A DNA stretch of 64,000 bases from Edaphochlamys debaryana. Taxonomy: Eukaryota > Chlorophyta > Chlorophyceae > Chlamydomonadales. The stretch covers positions 124,001 through 188,000 of the forward strand of contig JAEHOE010000110.1 in assembly GCA_016858145.1 (NCBI GenBank), in the 5' to 3' direction. Positions 24,808 to 36,965 of the stretch are shown here, in pieces (position 1 is the stretch's first letter; every line of letters begins with the position of its first letter). Both the position numbers and the translations under genes were made by a program. A model generated the notes under the pieces. It did not search any database. It had not been told where the DNA came from and worked only from the letters and a program-made list of their open reading frames with translations.

Positions 24808-25740
24808 ATGGGCGGCATGAAACCTAGGTTTATCACCAAACGCTCGAAACCTGGCGCGCTTGCCCCACAGGTCGCGCTCTCGGCATGGTTCCTGCGGTTG
24901 CTCCTGCGGCGGCTTCGCGAGCCACCGCAGGCCCCGGCTACTGTACACGCTTACGTGGTCTCGGTCGACACGCCCCTGTGCTCCTCCCCAAGCCCCCGCT
25001 CGCGGCTCGTCGCCGCACGCGACAGCGCCCTCGACGCGCCCCCCCTCGCGGCGCCGACATGCCTTGCTTCAAGCTCCGCGCCTGAGGCCCCGGCTGAATC
25101 CCCGAGGCCCCCCTGGAGCGCGTCCAGCTCCCAGTGGGACCTGCCGGGGCACAGCAGCTGCGCCAGCCTTAGTCATAGCCAGCTCCCGACCGCCACCACC
25201 ACGTCAGCCCGCTCGTCCATGGAAACCACCCTCCAACGCTCCTTTGACCGGACCGGACTGCTGCACAGTCCGGACTCCGGACTGCCAGCCTGCGCCTCCC
25301 TGCCCGGCTCCTGCGGCGGGACGCCCAGGGCGGGCCTGGCGGCGTGGCGCGCGGCCGCCGCCTCGGCTTCCTTCACAGAGGGCCACACCGGCGCCGCGAC
25401 GTGGCAAGCCGCAGCCCCCACGAACCCACGTTCCAGACGCCACGGCGTCATGCTGAGCGCGGCGCTGGCGGCGGCGGCGGCGGGCCGCACCCCTTCATCT
25501 TCCAGGGGATCCCTCGACAGTGCCGCCAGCGCCTATACCGCACCGACCGCGCACGCCTCCTGGGTTGCTAGCGCCAAGCCGCGCCCCGGCGCGGGCCGTC
25601 TGTCGCTCGACTTGGCGGCCCGGCAGGAACTGGGGGCAACGCCTGCGTGGTGTGTCTCGGCTGCCCGAGACAGGGAGGCCGCGCTAGCTCGGCTCAGGCG
25701 GGACCGGTGGGCTGAGGAGGACGCGTCGATACCAGAGTAG
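24808..25740 (+). CDS. Possible protein-coding exon, Ser/Ala-rich, unknown
   Basis: Open frame of 310 codons from ATG 24808 to TAG 25738-25740. It stays open where its neighbours are closed and keeps a GC-rich third codon position, which favours coding. The translation is Ser/Ala/Pro-rich and ends in a charged amphipathic stretch (ARDREAALARLRRDRWAEED). A plausible acceptor (CCCCACAG, ending 24870) means the true exon could start there and belong to a gene with upstream exons I cannot place. No domain, signal peptide or clear membrane helix is recognised. A chance open frame in GC-rich DNA remains possible. Confidence 0.35.
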   Translation: MGGMKPRFITKRSKPGALAPQVALSAWFLRLLLRRLREPPQAPATVHAYVVSVDTPLCSSPSPRSRLVAARDSALDAPPLAAPTCLASSSAPEAPAESPRPPWSASSSQWDLPGHSSCASLSHSQLPTATTTSARSSMETTLQRSFDRTGLLHSPDSGLPACASLPGSCGGTPRAGLAAWRAAAASASFTEGHTGAATWQAAAPTNPRSRRHGVMLSAALAAAAAGRTPSSSRGSLDSAASAYTAPTAHASWVASAKPRPGAGRLSLDLAARQELGATPAWCVSAARDREAALARLRRDRWAEEDASIPE

Positions 25741-28200
25741 CTAGAAGGGCCCTTGGCAGAGAGGCGAGAGGGGTGTGAAACAGCGCGCTCTGGGCTGGAG
25801 TTGAAGGGCTACCGGTACAGGCAGGGGTGCTTTCTACAAGGCCCGCCTCAACCGACTGTTGCTTGGGGGCTCCAGGGTCGGCACCCGTCTGGAGGCCTTG
25901 TGGGGGGCCAGCATTATAATGCAGGCGGCCACAAGGGGCTGAGAGAGAGTGGAGCGAAGGCATCGTTGTTGCTCTGTGTTGTGCTTGATGTACGGCCGGT
26001 GAGGGCCGAAAGGAGGCTGAGACTAGGACCCGTTTCTCTTGGCGAGGGATTCTATTAGGGCTGTTGATGGTGCACTTGCATGCTTGGCCAGTCCTGTGGC
26101 TTCAACTTGCACGGGACTCTGCAGTGTGCACCGTATGTTAGACACGGGCTAATACTTGTGTACCTGATAATGTCCGCTGAATCCGCTTGGGCTGGATCGA
26201 AGCCACCTGGTCTGCGCCGTACACTTGTGTACCGTACGTATCCTTATGAGCGTACGGAGGGGTGCTCTTTCCTTGACGCAGCTAGGCTGGCGGGTTGACG
26301 AGGGGCCTCCATGGGGTGTGGCGTAGCTCGAGAGTGGATCCAGCTGCACTCCCCTTCCTGAGGGTTGGCCTAGGCTCACGCCAGGGAACCCCCTGATGGA
26401 CAGGGCAGGCGCGGCGGGCGCGGCACACGGCTCAGGACGGGGGCGGCGCAGTGATTATGGTTTGGAAGCAACACGTTTGATGAGGCGCCAGGGGGGGTGA
26501 AAGAAGTCATGTGGGGGGTCAATGCAATGTGGGGGGTACCGTACACTGCTATGACCTCCGTCGCGCGCGCAACGTCGATGTGGTGAGGAACAAAGAATCT
26601 TGTGGTATCCTCGGTGGCAGCCATGGCGTATGGTTGCCGTGCTGCCTCTATCTCAAGCAGCCTGCGATTTAGCGTGGCGCGGTTTCATACCTCGTACAAC
26701 CTAGCGCATGGCCGCGCTACCCTTACTTGCGGCTGCAACTGATGCGCGGTTTACAAGGGTCAAGATGGCACCTGCATTATCTCACATCCAACCAAGATGA
26801 GGCATGGAGTGGATTGCTTACGGACTGGCACGCCGGCTGTGTGATACCATCCTACCGTGCTGCTCGGTGGACGGACCCGGGAGGCGGCCCGCTGCGGCTG
26901 CTGGGTGTGGTCCGGATCTCACGCGGGGCGGGCCCTGGCGGGCCGTTCACCTGCCTGGGCACACAATACACTAGGGGCTATTATAGACAACGGGGCGTAG
27001 TGCCGCGATGTTTGGCGTCGCACAATAAACTAGGGGCCCCCTGCAGCCCGGCAACATGGTGAACGCGTCCGTTTGGACAGGGCAGGAGTACAGGGCGAGC
27101 GGGAGGGGCTTGCGCGGGGAATGGTATGCGTTAGGGACGTTAGGTTTGTACTCGCGAAGGGCATGGACTGAGAGGCACGATGGCTGTCAAGTACTCCGGG
27201 CGCTGTGGTTTGACATGGACCACAGGCTGCTGTACGTTGAGCTGTCCTCGGCGTCTGCAAGAAGGCCCCTGCCCCCACTATAATGAAAAGAGCCCATGCG
27301 GAAGCAGTGAGCCCCGCGGCAGGCCCCTGCCCAAGCCACTCATACATTGGCGAGGTTGCGAGGCAGCGAGGAGACGGAAAGAGCGGGCGGTCGAAGACAA
27401 GAACAGCTTGGCGGAGAGCCTGATACTGTCAGTCCGCACCCGGGCGAGCAGGGGGGCGACCTGGTGGCACGGGCGTATGACCTGAACAACAATACAACGT
27501 ACGTGCGTGGGCTGAGGCAGAGGGAGGCCTGGGCTAGCGTAGGCTTACAAGCGGTATAAGCGCGCATGAGGAGCTAGCGAACCACTGCAGCTAAGCGGCA
27601 GAAACCACTGAGGTAGGGGAGGGGGCGACGGGGCGGGGGGCGGGGAGCTGTGTTCCACGCGTGGGGCGCGAAACCGCGGCGGGCGGCGGGCCGAGCGCCT
27701 GAGCCGTCCTTCAAGCTATTGCTACACCTTTCCGCAAGGCAACATTGTCGCGAGCAGCACCCGGCATAGGCACAAGCGAGCGCAAAGGTACCCCCAAAAC
27801 AGGGCTTAAGTGTGAGATGAGGCCCGTGGCCCTCGTGCACATCTCCGAGTCGAGTCGAGTCCTAGTACAATTATTTGGCTCAATCTGACGCAGCTAAACG
27901 CAGCGACACGCTGCAACACAGCGCCACGACGCCAATTGCTAAATCCTCCTTCGTAGCTTGCTTATCGTTGTCGCACTGGCGCTGACTCGCCGCGACCAGC
28001 CGCTGCTTCTCTTTCAGACCTTTCGGACATTAACATAGGTGTAGCAGCTCTCAAGCGACTTATTTGCAGGGGCTATTGTCAAGCAAGTGGGTTTTCCCTC
28101 GACTGGCCAATACTCAGGCCGAGTGGTACTTGGTGTTCTGATGAGGCTGCTGCGGAAGCCTTGACGGCAGTCAGTCGTGCGCGCTCAACCAGCTGGCGGA
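25741..28200. other. Intergenic region upstream of the first phosphodiesterase gene
   Basis: Short frames only. A perfect 14-base palindrome GTACACTTGTGTAC lies at about 26220-26233, with a related ACTTGTGTACC at 26154. The last few hundred bases should contain the promoter of the gene starting at 28201; no core element is identifiable. Confidence 0.5.
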
Positions 28201-31200
28201 ATGGCACCGCGAATGGCACCGAACTCCCCGCCGCTGAAAGGCCTCCGCGGCTGGCTCGCTCGTGTCAAGGAGGTGCTTGTGGTGAGTGCTCCCTGCCATC
28301 CTCGCTGACATGTGCAAAACCGCGTGAGAGGATGGCTTACCAATGAACGTGCCCCGCGCGCCACTACCTCTCCGCAGGGGCTCCCCGCAGTCGTGCGCAG
28401 TAGTCCAAGTATCCTGCTTTGGGCGCTCCTGGTCCTGGGGGTGCTGTGTGGCGTGGGCGTGTGGGCGGTATCGCACGCGGCTAACCAGGAGGCGGACCGG
28501 GCAAAGGTGGGCGGGGGCAGGCAGGGGCACCCTGACCTGGGGCGAGAGGGGACAGGGGGTGTGTATGTGTGGGGAGGGGGGCGGCCGAAGGAAGAGGTAA
28601 GGCCAAGCCCACGGTTTGGCGCACACAGCCTCGCACGCTCAGTCATACAGTTGTCCGTTTCTGCTGCCGACCGCGCCCATCCATGTTGCGACAGCCACTT
28701 GTAGTCGACCGAACTGGACCTTAGGGCCCCCCTGAAGCTTTGTTGTTGTTGTTGCCTGAAACTACCAGCAAGGTTTAGCATACTCGCTATCGGGGCCTGC
28801 ACATCGGCGGTTCAAAGTGACCGCTGAGACAAGCGCGACAACCCGTTAGCATGCGTGCCATGGCGCAAAGCTACAGGCGCGTAGCTTCAAGCGCGGTTGC
28901 GGGGTGCAGAATCTTACGAAGCGGCCCGACTCGGGGGGGGGGGGCCTCGGGGCCCGAGCCCTCCCCCCAATGCCCCCCGCCTTTCCCCAGCCGCCCTCGT
29001 CCCCAGCCTTTCTAGAGGAGATGACAGCCCGCTTGCCCCCTCCCGCAGGCGACCGCCACCCAGCTCGCGTCCCACGTCGCATCATGGTACCAGACACGTT
29101 TGTACGGCACCTTTGCGCCCGCGGCCGCGCTTACGGCCCTCGTGAAGAACAACCCTTCGTGGAACGCCAGTAGCACTCTGTTCCAGTCCCTGGCGCCGGC
29201 GATAGCGGCAGTGGTGAGAGCAATGGCATTACAGGTCTTCGGGTGATGGGCAGGCTTTGGCTTTTTGTAGTTTGGTTTGGCCTGGGCGCCTGCTGGATTT
29301 CGCCTAGGAAGCATGCAAGGGGTCCCCTGCCGGCGTTCAGCTGCCGTGCACCCCGCTGGAGTCCCTCATTGTAGCCACCGAGGGCTGCCGGTCAGTCGCC
29401 CAGCGCGGGGAAAGCAGGGACCATGGGACACCAGAGTCGGGTTGACGTTAGGGTGCTGCCTTGAGCCCCGCCGGTCCCTTCCCGCCTCAGGTCCCCGGTG
29501 CGCTCCACTCGCTGCAACTCATCCCAGCAGGTGGGTGTGCGCCGGCGAGCAAGGAAACCGTAGAGAGCTACAAACTCTCACTGCTGGATACTGGACAGGC
29601 ATTGGCGTCCTGTCTTAACGGCAGCGCCCTCGGTGCCGTGCAGGGGTGATACGGCAGGCGTACCCGCCTGCAGCCGGCGCCTACATCACTGGCCTCGACA
29701 TCCTAGGACGTGGGTGTTCGCAACCGGCCTGCCGAGCGGTATCTAGCGCTTGGCGGTGTTAGCCTGGCGCCTGCACGTCCCCGCCCCGTCCTTGACTGCT
29801 CTCCCTTTGCCGCCATTGCTCGCAGTCCCCCCGTCCCCCATTGCAAAGGCCGTCGAACGCAGCGTTGCTCAAGACGATCTGTCCCTGGACGGACCCATAA
29901 CCTTCGAGGATGACGGCAGTCCTGTGGGATACGCTGGGCGGTCCATGTTATTCGTACGTAGGGCCGTACACTTGCCGGCCAATGGCACCGCTGACGACTG
30001 GGGTTTGCCAGGTATGTGGCTTGGTAAGAGAGTGCTCAGCCCCGGGGAGTGCCGGAGCTAGCGTGCAAGAGCAGGGCTGCATAGGCTATCAGTAGTGGTT
30101 TGCTGCTCGGCCTCTTTCGCTGCCATTGGCCGTAACTCGGGCCCAATGGCCCCTCAGCGCAAGACGAGCGCAAGACGAGCGCAAATCCGGTGCTGTCCGC
30201 CTTGAGCTCATCACCGGACCTGGCCCCATTCCTCGCAACCTCAACTTTGCAGATTCGCCAAACCCCAAGTGCGGAGCCCCGTGCGGCTACAACAGTACCA
30301 CGGGCACCAAGTTTTGGGGCTTTGTGAGTGCGGGGCTGTAGGGCTGTGTTACCCCAGGTTACAAGTCATGCCAAACAACATTATGACCCGCGGCAGCCGC
30401 TTTTCCACGGGTGCCGATGCGCTCTCTTCGAAGCTTCATTCCACTGTAAGGTTTCCCATGTATGATGACACGTGCACTGGTACACGCACCCCCGCGCAGG
30501 TGGTGGCTGTCTTCTACATGGATGCCCTCGAGGTAACGGCCGAGTCCCCTTTGGGCATGCTCAAAAACCACCACTACCTCTTCACACTCACGGCGCCGCC
30601 GCCAGACTCGGGCGAGGCCGGCGCTGATATCATTGTCGCGAGGTGCGCCGCCTGCTCTGTCAGTGCCTTTCCGCGTAGCGCAGCCCATGCTTTGGACAGC
30701 CCCGCATGCCAGTCACCCGCCGATCATGCCTCCTCCCCCTTGTGTTGTCCGTGTTACGTACCTGACAGCGTCCCCGTCCCCAACTTTGGCCCCCAGCCAT
30801 CTTCATGACCGGACATTGGTTGACCCCGTGAGAGTGGCGGTGCCTCTGCTGGACATGCAGGTGCGTGGGGAAATGCATGTGCTGACGGGGTCGGGTGGGA
30901 CCTTTGGGGGGGCAGCCATGGCGAGCCAGCCATGCTTACCTCCTCGTGCACGGTGTGACCTCGCTCCCCCCTGTGTGCATGCCCCGCCTGCTGCAGTGGG
31001 TGCTGAGCGTCTGCAAGGAGAATGGCACCTGGTGGCCCGCCTGGTACCCCGGTGCCGTTGTGGGGGTGGTGGTTGCGGCCATCATTGTGGCGGCCCTCGT
31101 CTTTGCAGTGCTGGTATCGAGGTGGGCAGGGGTGGACTTGGCACCAGACAAGGTCGTCAGGACCCTGCACCCGACCGTGTTGGTGGAAGAGGTTGCCACC

Positions 31201-34200
31201 AGCTGTACAGCACTACTGGCCCTTACCGTATCCATTTGATGGACGTGCACCTGTTTCCTCCCCCTCAGGCAGCGCAACCGCATGCTCCTGCGCATGCTGC
31301 TGCCCCGGGAGCTGCTGGACGGGCTCAAGGCGCAGGACGCACTGCAGCACGCACGGGAGGTGGACGGAGGTGAGCGGAAGGGGTGTTGGCGGTCGAGGAA
31401 GGGCTTCCATCCCCCAAGCATGACACCCACACCACCCTCCTCGCTCGCGCTGCTCCCTTCCCCTCCCCAGCTGACACCCCCGCGGACGTGCTGTCTGGCG
31501 TGCTGTCGTGCCTGCTGCTGGGGGAGGCTCCGGACCTGAGGGACGTGGTGCTCCTGCGCACCGTGCTGCACCAGGGCAGGTGGGAGCGGGGCGGACGCTG
31601 TGCTGCTAAGGGTCAGGACCACTGTAGGGCCTCGCTCCTGACAATGCTCTGCCCTTCACCCCACTCACCGCCATAGGGACGTGTACCGGCCCTTCAACCT
31701 GGGGGGCAAGATCAAGGCCGCCAACCTGGACGTGAGTAGGGGGCAGGCATGGGGAGAAGGGGAAAAGGTGTGGGTCTCGAGGGCAAGGCATGGGGAGGAG
31801 GCAGCCAACCCTGTTGGGCACGAGACATGCATTGGTACTCCTTGCCACTCACGCTGCTTGCCCTTTACCCGGCCCCACAGAGTGATGTGGCTGGGGCCCT
31901 GATGGCGCAGCTTGGGGGCTCGAACTCGGACCCTGGCGGCTTGGGCGGCGCGGATGCCGAGAAGCCTTCCGCTGGGTTCCCCGGGCGCGACCCACGCGGC
32001 TACCACCGCTCTCGCTCCCACCTCACTCTCCTGCTTTCCAGCAGCACGTTCAGCTCCCAGAGCGAGCTGGCCCCACTCCAGCCCGAGCCCTGCCGCGCCA
32101 GGCGGCCCTCGCTGCTGGCCCAGCAGCCGTCCAAGGACCTGACGCCCATGCAGCGCGGCCTCGCCTTCCTGCTCTCGGACGTCGCGGCCTCGACAACGTC
32201 CACCTCTCAGGGCCCTGCAGAGCCCTCGGGTCCCCTGGCCGCGTTCGGATCGGTGGCGCTCCACGTGGACCGCGCGACGGCCAGGAGCCCCCAAGTGTCA
32301 ACGCTCAGGCACTTTGTCGCCAGCGGCGTGGCCGCGGGCACAGCCACACAGCCGCAGGTGGAGCTGCAGCCCGGGGGCCCCGGCGCTGCGGCGTTCATGC
32401 ACGGCGGCCGCAGCAACCGCTCGGTGTCGGGCATGCTGCAGCGCATGGGGTCGCTGACGCTGAGCAACGCGGAGCGGGGCTCGCCGAGTCAGCAGGGCGC
32501 CGGGCGATGCCTCACCACGCACAACCTTGCTACCGCCGAAATGGACGAGGACGGCCTTGAGAGCTCGGCCAGCCGGAGGGGTGGTGCAAGTAGCCCCGGG
32601 CCTGGTGGTGCTCAGCACGATGGCCTCTTCGCCACCATTGACAACAGCGACGTGGAGAGGAGCATGGACAGGAAGTGTGCACGGACTGATTCCGAGGTTG
32701 TGGACGGCGCACTCAACACCATGGTGGACACCTACGGTGGCATGAGCGGTACCTTTGGAAGCAGCCACATGGGCGGCGCGCTGAGCAGCCAGGGCGGCCG
32801 CCTGCGCTTGGGTGTGGGGCCGGGCTCAAGGCTGCTCAGCACACGGAACACAAGCCTCAGCACCAGCACAATGTGTGCCACTGCCCTGGGCACGCTCCCC
32901 AACGCACTCAGTGTGCCTGCGCCTACCTCGCGTCCAGGCAGTGGCCGCCGGGCTGTAGCAAGTGCCAACCCAGCACTTGCGGTGGACGCCAATGCGTTGG
33001 CCGCCTCGGAGCTGCCTTCCACTACAGCGCGAGTGCTGGCAGGCCTTGACTCTTCTTGTGGGGGCACTGCGAGACTGAACAGTGTGGACAACTGCGTGCT
33101 GCCCGAGAAGGGGCTGGACAGAGAGGCGCAGCAAGGCCATGCCTACACCCCACCAGCACCAATCCTTGACGAGGTACGAGGGAACACATGATAAATCAGT
33201 GCTGTAAAGGGCTCTTTGCCATAACACTAGCTGTGGGTTGAAGCCTTTATGCCCTGCTCTGCAAGCTTGTAGGATGCAAACCTCTTCTTCATTTGTTAGC
33301 GCAAGCCCCTACCCTGCCAGAGTAGTGCCCCTTCCCAGGAAGCATGGACTCCGTGACGAAGCACTACGCTCTGAGTGCGTTCCATGCTCCCTTACCCCAG
33401 GTGGAGTCGCTCCTGGCCGTGGCTGCCTCCCCGGGGCAGTGGCAGTTCAACATGTTCCAGCTGGCCGAGGCCTCGGGGGGCCATGCGCTGTCGACCCTGG
33501 GGTTCTTCCTGTGCGTCAAGGAGGGCCTGGTGTCCCGCTTCGGCCTCAAGCCCACCACCCTGGCCCGCCTGCTCCGCACCCTGGAGGCGGGCTACACCGA
33601 CAACCCCTACCACAACGCCACGCACGCGGCGGACGTGCTGCGCTCGCTGCACGTGCTGCTGATGGGCGCCCGGCTGACGGACCACTACCTGGACCCCCTG
33701 GGGCTGCTGGCGGCATACATAGCGGCGGTGAGCTTTTGCACCACCAGGGCCAGGGCCGCAGGGCTCACCAACAACATTGCTCAGCCATTACTCCCGGCCG
33801 TGAACCCTACTCATGGGGCTCCTCCCCATTCCTGCCTGGCCCCTGCAGATCGTCCACGACCTGGGCCACCCCGGCCTGACCGGGGACTTCCTGGTGGCCA
33901 CCTCGGCGCCCCTGGCCCTGCGCTACAACGACAAGTCCCCCCTGGAGTCGCACCACGCCTCTGCCGCCTTCACGCTGATAGCAGAGCGGCCAGAGCTGGA
34001 CGCGCTGGCGCCGCTCAGCAAGGAGCAGCGGTCGGCGCTAAGGAAGATGGTGGGTGGATGGGCGCACGCTGGGGAGGGCAGCAAGGAGAGCGGACTGGGC
34101 GATGCTTACACGCACACGAGCACTCTCCGCTGCCCCTTCCCTCCTCCCCCAGGTGATCGACCTGGTCCTGGGCACCGACATGAAGCAGCACTTCGCCATG

Positions 34201-35368
34201 ATAGCGCAATACAAGGCGGTGCGGAGGCCCGTTCGAGAGTGCAGCATGTCACACGGCAGGGGCAGCAGGTGTGTGCTCGTTTGGTAGGCGACTCATCACC
34301 GCTGGCGGTGTGCGCGGATAATCCGAGCGAGGGTCAACTAACGCAATTGCCCGCTGTTTGTTGCCCCTGCAGTGCGCAAGCGAGCACTTGTGGCGTTCCC
34401 CCACCAGCGGAGGCCAATGCAGCTGTGACCCCCGAGCCCCTGGACGACACCGAGCGGATGCTCAGCCTGCAGGTCAGCTGGGGCCGTGGGGTTACTTGCC
34501 GCTCTCCTTGACGGCTCGACAAACATTCAAGGATTGAGCTCAGTGCATCAGGGCTCAGCCCACTCGCTCCTCTGCGCTCCTGAGTCTGAACCGCGCCTTC
34601 GTTCAGTCCAGCAGCTGACTTCACCCACCTCTCCCTTCCCGAACCCCCCTTGTGTGTGTCCTCCCCCCCCCAGATGTGCCTCAAGGCCGCCGACCTGGGC
34701 CACCTGGGCTCGGAGCTGGAGGTGCACAAGCGCTGGCTGGCGGCCCTGGAGGAGGAGTTCTTCCTGCAGGGAGACAGGGAGAAGGCGCTGGGGCTGCCCA
34801 TCAGCCCGCTCTTCGACCGCTCCAAGCAGGGGGCCAGCAAGAGCCAGGTGGGGCTACCCTCTTGAACCAAGCTTTCGGGTCACGGGTTCGGGAGGTCAGA
34901 AACGAGGGTTTCATCGGTCGGGTTTGGTTCATGCTCGCGCCCGCGACGCGCGGCCCTCCCCGCCCACTTCCCCGATCACATCATCCCTCCCACCCGCCTC
35001 CCCGCCCACCTGCCCGCCCTAACCAGGTGGGGTTTTTCGATTTTGTGGCTCTGCCGCTCATCCGGGCCCTGGGCGAGGCCTTCCTGGGCGCCCGGCCCAT
35101 CCAGGCGTGCTTTGAGGCCAACTACGCCCACTGGAAGGAGGTGCAGGAGGCGCAGCAGGCGGGGTCGGGGCAGCCCTCGGCCGTGCCCCTGCCCAAGGTT
35201 TCGGCGGCCAAGGCGGCATCGGAAAAAACCTCCACCAATGGAGTTGCCGCTGCCGCCAACGCGGTGACGCCGGCCGCCGTCGATAATGTGTGTCCAGCAG
35301 GCAGGCATTGCCTGCACAGCGCAGCACAGCACAGCACAGCAGTGCGAATCCATGTGCAGTTGGCTTGA
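28201..35368 (+). CDS. CHASE-domain receptor cyclic-nucleotide phosphodiesterase, copy A
   Basis: Predicted plasma-membrane receptor hydrolysing cAMP and/or cGMP on the cytosolic side. Twenty exons: 28201-28281, 28378-28506, 29049-29213, 29491-29530, 29644-29709, 29826-30011, 30253-30323, 30500-30642, 30797-30860, 30997-31121, 31269-31369, 31471-31579, 31677-31731, 31881-33173, 33401-33727, 33849-34049, 34153-34268, 34373-34472, 34674-34847, 35027-35368. Phases close; 1295 aa. TM1 about 37-58; CHASE about 71-330 (SLQLIPAGVIRQAYPP, ITGLDIL, KFWGFVVAVFYMDALE, VRVAVPLLDMQWVLSVC); TM2 about 334-355; juxtamembrane helical block 357-445; low-complexity linker 446-876. The class I catalytic domain has His947 and His951 (YHNATHAADV), His988-Asp989 (VHDLGHPG), LGTDMKQHF, Asp1131 (KAADLG), EEFFLQGD, LGLPISPLFDR, and the purine-clamp Gln1182 before VGFFDF. 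The C-terminus differs from copy B and encodes a Cys/His/Gln stretch over a GCACA repeat. CHASE fused to this enzyme class is unusual. Substrate and ligand cannot be read from sequence. Confidence 0.93.
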
Positions 35369-36574
35369 ACTCCGTGGATCGCTCTGGGTGGCACGCCGCT
35401 TAAAGGCCGTTCTGCTACACCGTCTGGCACGCCTGGCACTGGGCCTGGCGCTGGGCACGAGGAGCCTTGACGTTAGGCTGCCGTGCCTACGGCGGGTCCA
35501 GGCCGCACCTGGGAGGATGCGCTTGGCCCCTCAAACAACTAGCGCCTGGTCGGACTGCAACTGCCAAGCTTGCGCAACATGACTTCAAGTGAAAAGGGCG
35601 GGGGCCACACGGCCCTCCAGCCGCCTGCGACCTGCTCGGAGCAGTCGCCACATTGCCGACAAGCGTGTAGGAAGGGGCACCGAAGGGGCACGGGGACGGA
35701 AGCGGAGCACGAGCAAGGAAGGGGCACGGGAGGGGTACGGGGCACGGAATGGGCACGGGGCACGGAAGGGGGGAACAAGCAAGGGGCGCGGAAAGGGCAC
35801 GGGAGCGGAGGAGGAGAGTGATACAGCACCCGGTCATCGGGGTGTGCTGCCAAGAGCAGTGCCGGGCAACCTGTGTTTCTGCGCTTTGTTTCTATCTATG
35901 CTGGTAGTCGAGAGGGCTTTGGGGAGATACCTCCGACGAGAAGGACCCCGAGGGAATCCCAGGTGATGCCGCGCCGCGCGGTGCAGTGCAGGACCCATGG
36001 CTGCGCGAAGGGACGGCAAGCAGGATCTCCCCGTGCACGCGGGGTGGGCGAAAGGGTCTGCTGTTTAGCGTGGGACAACACAGCCCGTTCGGCTGGGGGG
36101 CGTTGGGGCTGCGACAAGGCGTTTTAATGTACTTGTGTGCTAGCAGTGCGAAATAAAGCTTACTGAGCGTCTGCGCCAGACACTGCTTGGGGCATGATAC
36201 CGGTAAGCCAGGTTAGGCTGCCCCGCGGGTAGGCAAGCCGTCGTAGCTTTTGGGCTTCAATCTCAGCCGTGTGAGGGACCGAGGAGCAGCTTGCAGACAG
36301 GGCTAAGCTCCCTGATGGGCGGTTGCCCCCGTACCGCATGACGACGGCTGACGTTGATTTGTTGCCTGTATGAGGCCGTTAAGAGTGAGTGCAGTGAGGG
36401 CAAGGGGATATCAGGGCGTAGTTGTTCCAACGACTTACCCCGCCCGTGACGTTCAACTTGTCAAATGGCAACTCAGCTCTTGAGTTTGCCTTACGGACTC
36501 CTCTGGCTGGAGGAGCGCCCCCGTCTGTTGCGTCCGTCGTCTGTTGCGTCCGTCATCGTTGACGGCGTGCAGAC
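35369..36574. other. Intergenic region after copy A; contains a G-rich minisatellite
   Basis: This should include the 3' UTR of copy A. At about 35669-35810 many degenerate copies of an AAGGGGCACGG-like unit occur. Between 36120 and 36570 the DNA is less GC-rich, and I found no sequence matching the retrotransposon LTR. Confidence 0.55.
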
Positions 36575-36965
36575 CTAGTCACCTCGCTCGAGCCAGTCCC
36601 ACGCGGGGATGACCGGAGCGTCGGGCGACATCTTCGCCAGCTCATCCTGCAGCTTCTTGCGCAAAGACTCCGGCTTAATCGCCAGAAGCGCCCAGGCCTG
36701 GACAGGGTCCTGCGCCAGCTGACGCGAAGCCAAACGGACGCTGAGCTGCATATTCGCCACGCGGTCAGTAATGTATTGCCCCAGAGTGACGTTAGCCGTC
36801 TGAGCGTTCACCCGTGTCAGTTCGGGGAACGCGACCACGTTATTCGGGTCGGGCAGCGCGGTCTCGCGGCCAGAGGCCGGTTGCGAAGCCGCGGGCTGCG
36901 ACACGAGCCCCAGAAGCTGCGCCAGCGCCTTCAGCTGTTCCGGGTCGGTCGGCAGCACGAACGGA
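36575..36965 (-). pseudogene. Inverted coding-like fragment at the left end of the gypsy element
   Basis: On the minus strand about 130 codons read as non-repetitive protein (LPTDPEQLKALAQLLG, NNVVAFPELTRVNAQTA, YITDRVANMQLSVRLASRQ, PESLRKKLQDELAKM) and end at a TAG near 36575. The frame runs on antisense into the sense gag region to 37087, but that part is a shadow. It is probably an inverted piece of a gag-like gene from the same or another element. No family was identified. Confidence 0.45.

Noticed and set aside
26376..26624. 82-codon minus-strand ORF with a reasonable composition
   Set aside because: Short, isolated and without motifs; chance is the simpler explanation.
36120..36574. 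5' LTR of the gypsy element
   Set aside because: I looked for TGTAACGTACG, CGTTACA and internal blocks of the 3' LTR here and found none.
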